Of a DNA stretch of 64,000 nt, positions 59,201 through 64,000 are shown in pieces (within the stretch, counting starts at the first letter, position 1; each line of letters begins with the position of its first letter). Source of the DNA: Ceratobasidium sp. AG-K (taxonomy: Eukaryota; Basidiomycota; Agaricomycetes; Cantharellales; Ceratobasidiaceae); the NCBI GenBank assembly GCA_037039685.1, contig JAWNGF010000010.1, positions 868,001 to 932,000 on the forward strand. The letters are read 5' to 3'. The notes under the pieces were generated by a model. It was not told where the DNA came from. It did not search any database and was given only the letters and a program-made list of their open reading frames with translations. The position numbers and the translations under genes were made by a program.

Positions 59201-59881
59201 AGAACAGGACAAGGAATATGCGGACCAACAGCGTTTAGAGGATCCCTTCATCATTGGGGACAAAGTTTGGCTCAGTCATGATCACATCTCTTTGAATTGA
59301 CCATCAATCAAACTTTCTCACAAGCATCTGGGCCCTTTTACAATCTTGGAAGCAGTTGGAAGGAATGCATACAAACTAGAACTTCCACCATCCATGACCA
59401 TGCATCTGGTAGTCAACGTATCCCGCCTTGCCAAGTATGAGGAAGATGAAATTGAGGGACGCATTATTGAACCACCACCACCCATCGAGACCCCTGAGAG
59501 TGAGGAAGAATATGAAGTTGAACAGATCCTGTCCTCCAAGGTGGAAAGAGGAATCCTCAAGTACTACGTCAAGTGGAAGGGCTACACGTCAGAACACAAT
59601 TCCTGGGAACCAGTGGAGAACCTTGGCAACGCATCAGAACTCATTAGCGAGTTCCACAAGGAACATACAGAAGCCATCAAGGAAGTCCCCAAGATTACAA
59701 GGAAGCGTTGCCATGAGGAGACAAAGGATGATTCAGCCGCCAAAGAAAAGGAAGAACGGCCCACTCAGCGTTCCAAACGTATTAAAGAAGTGGCGGGAGT
59801 CCAAACCCCCCACCAAAAAGTTTTTACTCTCCTCTCCTGTGCGCTTAACACATCCACCCCTTGTACTCCCACTCCTGTGCC
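56254..59881 (+). pseudogene. D1 pol, disrupted
   Basis: Protease AMIDSGASRNFI; RT with YIDDILIFS; RNase H IECDASDKATG followed by a frameshift near 57790; integrase zinc site (HHDNKAASHMGQ..CDLC) and core D (VIVDTLTKM), D (VSDQGPTF), E (DGQTEQINQ); chromodomain EEEYEVEQIL..YYVKWKGYTSEHNSWEPVENL near 59500-59610. TGA stops end at 56802, 58559 and 59300, each where relatives have Arg. The pol frame stays open to 60245 over ORF3. Confidence 0.92.
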
Positions 59882-60268
59882 ATGCCTGCCCCCCGCCAAT
59901 CCACCAACTCACTCATGGTCCGCGTCTATGACGACCTCTATACCTGCTCCACGTCCTTCAAGCAGATGCTCAAATCCACCTGCAATGAGGGCCGTTATTG
60001 GCACTCAGGCCTCCAACAGGCCTTCTACTTCATTGTCTCTGGCCGCTATTGGTCAGCTCGTGCCCCCCGCTCCTTTGTGGGCAAGCCCCTTGTGCGTTGG
60101 CGCAACTGGATTGCCCTTGACGCCCAAGACATCCTCAATGCAGTCCGCATCATGGACGCCTTGCGCAAGGCCCGTCTTGGCCACCCATTCAAGGTCATCA
60201 ACCTCACCCAGGACGACGAATGTGCCAACCCCATCATTGACTTGACGGACGAGGAGGATTGCGGTTAG
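59882..60268 (+). CDS. D1 ORF3, small post-pol ORF
   Basis: An intact 128-aa ORF starting MPAPRQSTNSLMVRVYDDLY, -1 frame relative to pol. The N-terminal two thirds are rich in aromatic and basic residues (WHSGLQQAFYFIVSGRYWSA, VRWRNWIALDAQDIL). The C-terminus has two hydrophobic-acidic motifs, VINLTQDDE and NPIIDLTDEED, which look like SUMO-interacting motifs (V/I-V/I-x-L next to acids). It ends 135 bp before the 3' LTR. No signal peptide or membrane segment, so it is not envelope-like. Function unknown; a role in nuclear or chromatin targeting is only a guess. Confidence 0.65.
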   Translation: MPAPRQSTNSLMVRVYDDLYTCSTSFKQMLKSTCNEGRYWHSGLQQAFYFIVSGRYWSARAPRSFVGKPLVRWRNWIALDAQDILNAVRIMDALRKARLGHPFKVINLTQDDECANPIIDLTDEEDCG

Positions 60269-60403
60269 TGGAAGGGAAATGGGACGGCTGAGGACCCCTT
60301 TGTGTTGGATGACAGGTCGGAGTTTGTGCTGGTGGGCTGTGGGCCTTCTGATATATCTGTTTTGTCTTCTTCCAAGGAGGCCCTGACCTAGAAGGGGGGG
60401 TAG

Positions 60404-60848
60404 TGTCACGACCTTTTCTTCTTTCTCTCTTTGTTGTCCTGTTGCCTTGTGCTTGATCTTGTTCTTCTCGCCCTGGCGCATATAGTCGCCTTTATGTAAG
60501 CCATGACCGCGGGACATACCTGCCTGGCTGGTTCCCTTGTCTCCTTGGTGTCCATGGACTTATCTTGTTTCCTTTGTCTTGCCTTCGCTTCTCTTGGACT
60601 CCTGTCTTTTCTTGTTCTGTTTCCCTTTCTTGCTTGCTTCCTATTGTACATAGCCACAGTAGTTAGTATATATACCAGCAACACAAGTCTTGTCTCCACA
60701 AGACTTGTTCTCTTGTCGTTTTCCCATCACTTGTTGCGTGACTCACTTAGGCCTTAGTTGCCTTTCATTTGACCTTTGCCGTTGTCCCAACCCCCATCCT
60801 CACTGCCTGTGGAGCCTTGGCCTCCAAGGTTTGGTTAGGGTTGTGACA
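60404..60848 (+). repeat. 3' LTR of gypsy D1
   Basis: 445 bp, preceded by a purine tract agaaggggggg (60390-60400). Confidence 0.94.
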
Positions 60849-60970
60849 CCATTGACCTGACCCTGGAGGAGGACAAGGGACTGGAGGAGTACATGCTTGC
60901 AAAGGGCAAGGATTGTGGGATCCAGTAGAGCCCGTCCAGGTCCCCTAGACAGTCTTTTAGGGGGGAGTAA

Positions 60971-61427
60971 TGTTCTGAGCTAGCTCTCTCCATTGGACTT
61001 GCCTGTTGTCTTGCCTGCCTGTGTTCCCTTTTGCTTTGTGTTTCCATTTCTGTTTGCCGCGTTGCCACCTTCTTGTGGTTATTTCTGTTACATTGTCTAA
61101 CGCGGCTGTGCTTTGTACAAGTCATGTCTGTTCATACAGCATGACTCACATGGACACTCCTGACTGGCTGTTATGTATGACTTGTGTGGCTGCGTCTTGT
61201 ATGACTTGGCCTCTTTCTGAATATATAAAGAGGACCAACAAGCCTGGTAACCCCAGCTTGTTTTGTCTTGTCAAAACATCCCCTTTGAGTGACACTTAGA
61301 ACCACCCCTACCCTTTAGAGCCTACAGACACTTAAGTGTGTTGCAGTTCAAGAGGTTACTTAGGTCTTAGTGCCATCCACTCTCCCTTGTGGCTTGTCTC
61401 ATAGCCACTTAGAAGAAGCTTACCACA
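60971..61427 (+). repeat. 3' LTR of gypsy B1
   Basis: 457 bp, starting TGTTCTGAGC and ending GCTTACCACA, preceded by aggggggagtaa. Confidence 0.94.
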
Positions 61428-61566
61428 AAGTGGGACCGCATGAACAAGGTCCTTGAAGTGGACATGCACGCTCTTGCGGAACATGTTGGATGGCTGGAGC
61501 TGAAGGAATGGGTTGCCCGGAAATAGGCAAGTGCGCTCCACTACACTTGCCTTTGTGGGGGGGCAA

Positions 61567-62063
61567 TGTTGTGACCAGTCCCTCCCTCTGCCTCTGTTTG
61601 CGGTCTTGTGGCTTGTACCAGCGCCTTAAGTACCCTTTCTCTGTGTAGAGCCCTCTCCCTTGTTTAGTGAGGTGTATGGATGATGTGTTACCATGAGTCA
61701 TATGACTCATGCTGTCTTCTATTGGCTGGCCTGCGCAGCCCCTTTATGACCTGGACTTTGACTCAGACAAGTGACTCATGTATATACTATGACTCACTTG
61801 TTCTCTGAGTATATATACTGGCATGCAAGCATGGTCATCCCCAGCTTGCTTTGCCTTGTCAACTCTCCCTGCAGTGTGATCAGAGGCATTTGGCCACTTA
61901 GCCTTTAGTGCAGCCACTTGGACTTAGGAGCTAGTGACTTGTACTGACAAGACCAGCGTTTGTCCACCTTAGTGATAGAGTCTTAGAAGACTTATCACAC
62001 ATTGTTCCCACATCTCAAATGCCATTAGCGGTTGTCAACCATAGGCATTAGCAGGTTGCAACA
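61567..62063 (+). repeat. 3' LTR of gypsy C1
   Basis: 497 bp, preceded by the purine tract tgtgggggggcaa. Confidence 0.94.
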
Positions 62064-62996
62064 AACAAGCATAAACAGATGGATGAAGCATCCCTACATG
62101 CTGTATCACCTCCCACCCCGAAGCAGAATCTACTAGAATTGACAAGTTGGAACAAAGACTTTGTCAGCTCACAGAAAATCCCAACAACGGAAGAGAAACT
62201 AGGCATCCAAAAGTAACTAGACCAGAAGCTTTTGATGGGAAGAAAGGAGAAGGAGCAGAGATGTTCATCACCCAGATGGAAAGTTACTTTGTCAGGTTGG
62301 GTGACCAATACAGTTTGGGACAAGAACAAATTAGAGAAGCATTAGCCAATTTCAAATTGGATAACAGGTCTGCTACACATTGGGTGCAGGTGTTACTCTG
62401 ATCTATGAACAATGGAGTTCCAGACCCAAACCTAAGGTCATGGGAAACATTCCAGGCACACTTCATGGAGCAATTCAGTGACCCTAACACAAAGGCCAAG
62501 GCGGAGGCCGACATCCAAAAAAGCAAGCAGGTCAACTTGGTAGCAAATTATGCAATGGATTCCGCTTTCACATGGTTGATGTGAATTGGGGGGAAGAAGC
62601 TCTTATCAACCAATGCAATGAAGGACTCAAGCTGGAAATCAAAACAGAATTGGCATGGTTTGAACTCTCCCTTATCAACAAGGACAGAACCAAAAGGCAC
62701 CTTAACCTTAATCAATGGATCACTCTTGCAATTTCCATTGATCAGAAATTACAACAGATCAAGGCCTCTACTGGAAAGAAGACACCTCAATTGCCCACTA
62801 GCGGACAAACCTCTACAAAGTGGTTGCCAGACAAAGTATACAAGGCAAGGATAGCATCAAACAGATGTCTGAAGTGCAGACAAGAAGGTCACCGTTCACT
62901 CAAATGCTTGTCCAAGGAATGAACAACTGAACCCAATGTAAAGGGAAGAGAAGCAACAATCATAGAGGAATTGGGAAAAGAAGGGGTCTCCCTCTA
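62064..62996 (+). pseudogene. B2 gag, 3' part
   Basis: It continues B2 gag after C1 (HKQMDEASLHAV region, then RPEAFDGKKGEGAEMFITQM). TGA at 62399-62401, a frameshift near 62560, and TGA at 62920-62922 after the knuckle CLKCRQEGHRSLKC. The GGGAAAA heptamer is kept at 62973-62979 and the gag frame ends TAA at about 62996. Confidence 0.9.
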
Positions 62997-63957
62997 ACTG
63001 TGTGTGGAGAGACCAAAGAACTGGCAGTGGAAACAATGTACTTTAGAGCAACAAATGAATCAACCATTGTTTACACAAGCATTGCCAGAATCACAGAACC
63101 AATCCCTACTCTCATCAATTCAGGAGCATCAAAAAACTTCATGGACATCTCTTGGGCTCACTCCAACAATATTCCACTCATCAAACTTTCCACTCCACAT
63201 AGAGTAATTGGCATCCAGGGGAAGGAACTCTTGCACCAAATATGATTCAAAGCCAAGCTGAAACCGGATGCAGAGGGAAGAACCTTCAAACAAGTCTTCA
63301 TTGCTATGCCTACTGGGGAAACCAAGCTCATCTTAGGACTAGAGTGGTTAGAAGAAGCAAACCCCATTATTGACTGGAAAACAAAGCACATATCATGGCA
63401 ACCAGAACCCATAAAGGCAAGAACAGCCTTGATAGACAACCTACCAGAAGAGTTCAAAGAATTTGCTGATGTGTTCAGCGAGAAAAAATTCAAGAGGATT
63501 CTGGATCATTGTCCATATGACTGTGCCATTGACTTTAGGGAAGGGGCTGAACTTCGAAAACTGGCTAGACCAATCCCGCTCTTGCCAGCCAAATCAATTG
63601 CACCAAGGGAATACCTGGATGAGGAAATTGCAACCAGAAAATTTGACCAAGCAAATCACCCATTGCATCACCTTGTTTCTTTGTAAAAAAGCCAATGGAT
63701 CCAAAAGACCCAGGAGCAGTATGCCAATTACAGCTTGCTCAAGATCTCAGAGGAGTAAACGCCATTACAAAGGACAACAGATTCCCAATGCCCTTGATGG
63801 AAGATCTCTTGGACAAAATCAAGGATGCAAAAATCTTCTCCAAGATCAATCTGCACATGGGGTTCAACAATGTCAGAATCAGTGAAGGGGACAAATGGAA
63901 GATGGCCTTCAGAACTCAGGAAGGCCTGTTCAAATACATTGTCATGCCATTTGGACT
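62997..63957 (+). pseudogene. B2 pol, 5' part
   Basis: Protease motif LINSGASKNFMD again has Asn for the catalytic Asp, as in B1. A TGA at 63243-63245 and frameshifts near 63640-63690 interrupt it. The start of RT is visible ([30 protein letters not shown]). Homology to B1 ends at MPFGL (about 63957); the next 43 bp are unrelated, so a deletion or another insertion may begin there. Confidence 0.88.
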
Positions 63958-64000
63958 ACCAAAGATTTGTACCCAACTGTAGTTGATTAGCAAAGCCCTT

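Larger units (their letters stand above)
53659..60848 (+). mobile_element. Gypsy element D1, innermost of the right-hand nest
   Basis: A 7,190-bp element with 445-bp LTRs (TGTCACGACC ... GGGTTGTGACA). Flanks are CCATC (53654-53658) and CCATT (60849-60853), a duplication with one later change. It carries a 510-bp leader, gag, pol with chromodomain and ORF3. The LTRs differ at about 12 positions. Confidence 0.93.
52969..60928 (+). pseudogene. B1 ORF3, post-pol ORF split by gypsy D1
   Basis: ATG at 52969 (MPAVTRATITNNLTRVLKGP), -1 frame relative to pol, 11 nt after a CCTTTTTTGC tract. Piece 52969-53658 joins 60854-60928 exactly in frame when D1 and one copy of its duplication are removed, giving 254 aa without internal stops. 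It is strikingly Trp-rich (WNNAWD, WAPNWWKWEEADVLAWKEAE, WTKEETWEKWEKFL). The C-terminal part reads NPI-DLTLEEDKGLEEY, similar to NPIIDLTDEED of D1 ORF3. No domain recognised. It has kept its frame although gag and pol of the same copy carry stops. Confidence 0.7.
47023..61427 (+). mobile_element. Gypsy element B1, host of nested D1
   Basis: LTRs of 457 bp flank 47480-60970, with duplication AAGTG on both sides (47018-47022 and 61428-61432) inside C1 ORF3. Its own sequence ends at 53658 and resumes at 60849. It carries gag, pol and ORF3 with premature stops. LTRs differ at about 19 positions. Confidence 0.94.
45933..61526 (+). pseudogene. C1 ORF3, post-pol ORF split by gypsy B1
   Basis: It begins MPAACTTAAS in the -1 frame relative to pol, just after a T-rich tract (CCTTTTTTCC). 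Pieces 45933-47022 and 61433-61526 join in frame at the AAGTG duplication and end KEWVARK-stop, about 390 aa in all. It is Trp-rich, with a Cys/His/Trp-containing middle (YYHCHGWIGL, WNCDTVFKW) and a helical C-terminal part (VEQEWEATWDKAQANIKALI, LEHLQEQHAEELNHL). Damage: TGA at 46425-46427, a 1-nt frameshift in the C run near 46640, and the B1 insertion. No domain recognised. B1 and D1 have ORFs at the same place. Confidence 0.65.
39681..62063 (+). mobile_element. Gypsy element C1, host of nested B1
   Basis: LTRs of 497 bp (TGTTGTGACC ... GTTGCAACA) are flanked by AACAA (39676-39680 and 62064-62068). Its own internal region is 40178-47022 and 61428-61566. It encodes gag, pol with chromodomain, and ORF3. 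LTRs differ at about 20 positions and all ORFs carry stops. Confidence 0.94.
38261..64000 (+). mobile_element. Gypsy element B2, host of nested C1, runs off the window
   Basis: Its own sequence is 38261-39680 and 62064 to the window end. The 5' LTR is truncated. Gag is split by C1, which duplicated AACAA. Pol is frameshifted repeatedly and homology to B1 stops near 63957. The left flank GTGAC (38256-38260) should recur at its unseen right end. Confidence 0.88.

Noticed and set aside
59882..60268. ORF3 as an envelope-like gene of an errantivirus-type element
   Set aside because: No signal peptide, no transmembrane segment and no Cys-rich ectodomain in any of the three ORF3s.

Overview
The window looks like genomic DNA of a filamentous basidiomycete, probably an agaricomycete near Rhizoctonia (Cantharellales). 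This is inferred from many roughly 50-bp GT-AG introns, NACHT-WD40 genes of the kind abundant in those fungi, and chromodomain-bearing Ty3/gypsy elements. No search could be run, so the genus is a guess.

Positions 1-13.3 kb are gene-bearing. In order they hold ribosomal protein uS3 (RPS3, 6 exons), a mitochondrial ubiquinol-cytochrome c chaperone (CBP3/UQCC1, 4 exons), a broken 3' tail of a WD40 NLR gene, an apparently intact 7- or 8-exon NACHT-WD40 (NLR-like) gene on the minus strand, and a divergently transcribed 9-exon S9 prolyl-oligopeptidase-family peptidase with a complete Ser-Asp-His triad.

From 13.3 kb to the end the window is a nest of transposons. The left half (13.3-38.3 kb) is one NACHT-WD40 pseudogene, paralogous to the intact gene. 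It has been split by a small CACTA-like MITE, three MITEs of a CATCTGT-ended family, a full gypsy element (A1), and a solo LTR of family C. That solo LTR carries a 1.6-kb Tc1 element, which in turn carries two solo LTRs and a second full gypsy element (A2). The right half (38.3-64 kb) is four gypsy elements one inside another: B2 contains C1, which contains B1, which contains D1. Target-site duplications (5 bp for LTR elements, TA for Tc1) are visible for almost every insertion, so the order of events can be read directly.

Element A1 has intact gag and pol ORFs and LTRs differing at about 3 of 415 positions, so it may still be active. The other elements are decayed, mostly by CGA-to-TGA nonsense changes. 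The most interesting signals are: (1) a leader of about 1.45 kb in family A that is almost free of AUG yet holds two overlapping open frames; (2) the same slippery heptamer GGGAAAA, in the gag frame with pol in -1 and pairing sequence downstream, in families A, B and D; (3) an extra ORF after pol (ORF3), starting Met-Pro-Ala and always in the -1 frame relative to pol, in families B, C and D.

Names used here: A1/A2, B1/B2, C1 and D1 are gypsy copies. X and Y are unrelated solo LTRs.
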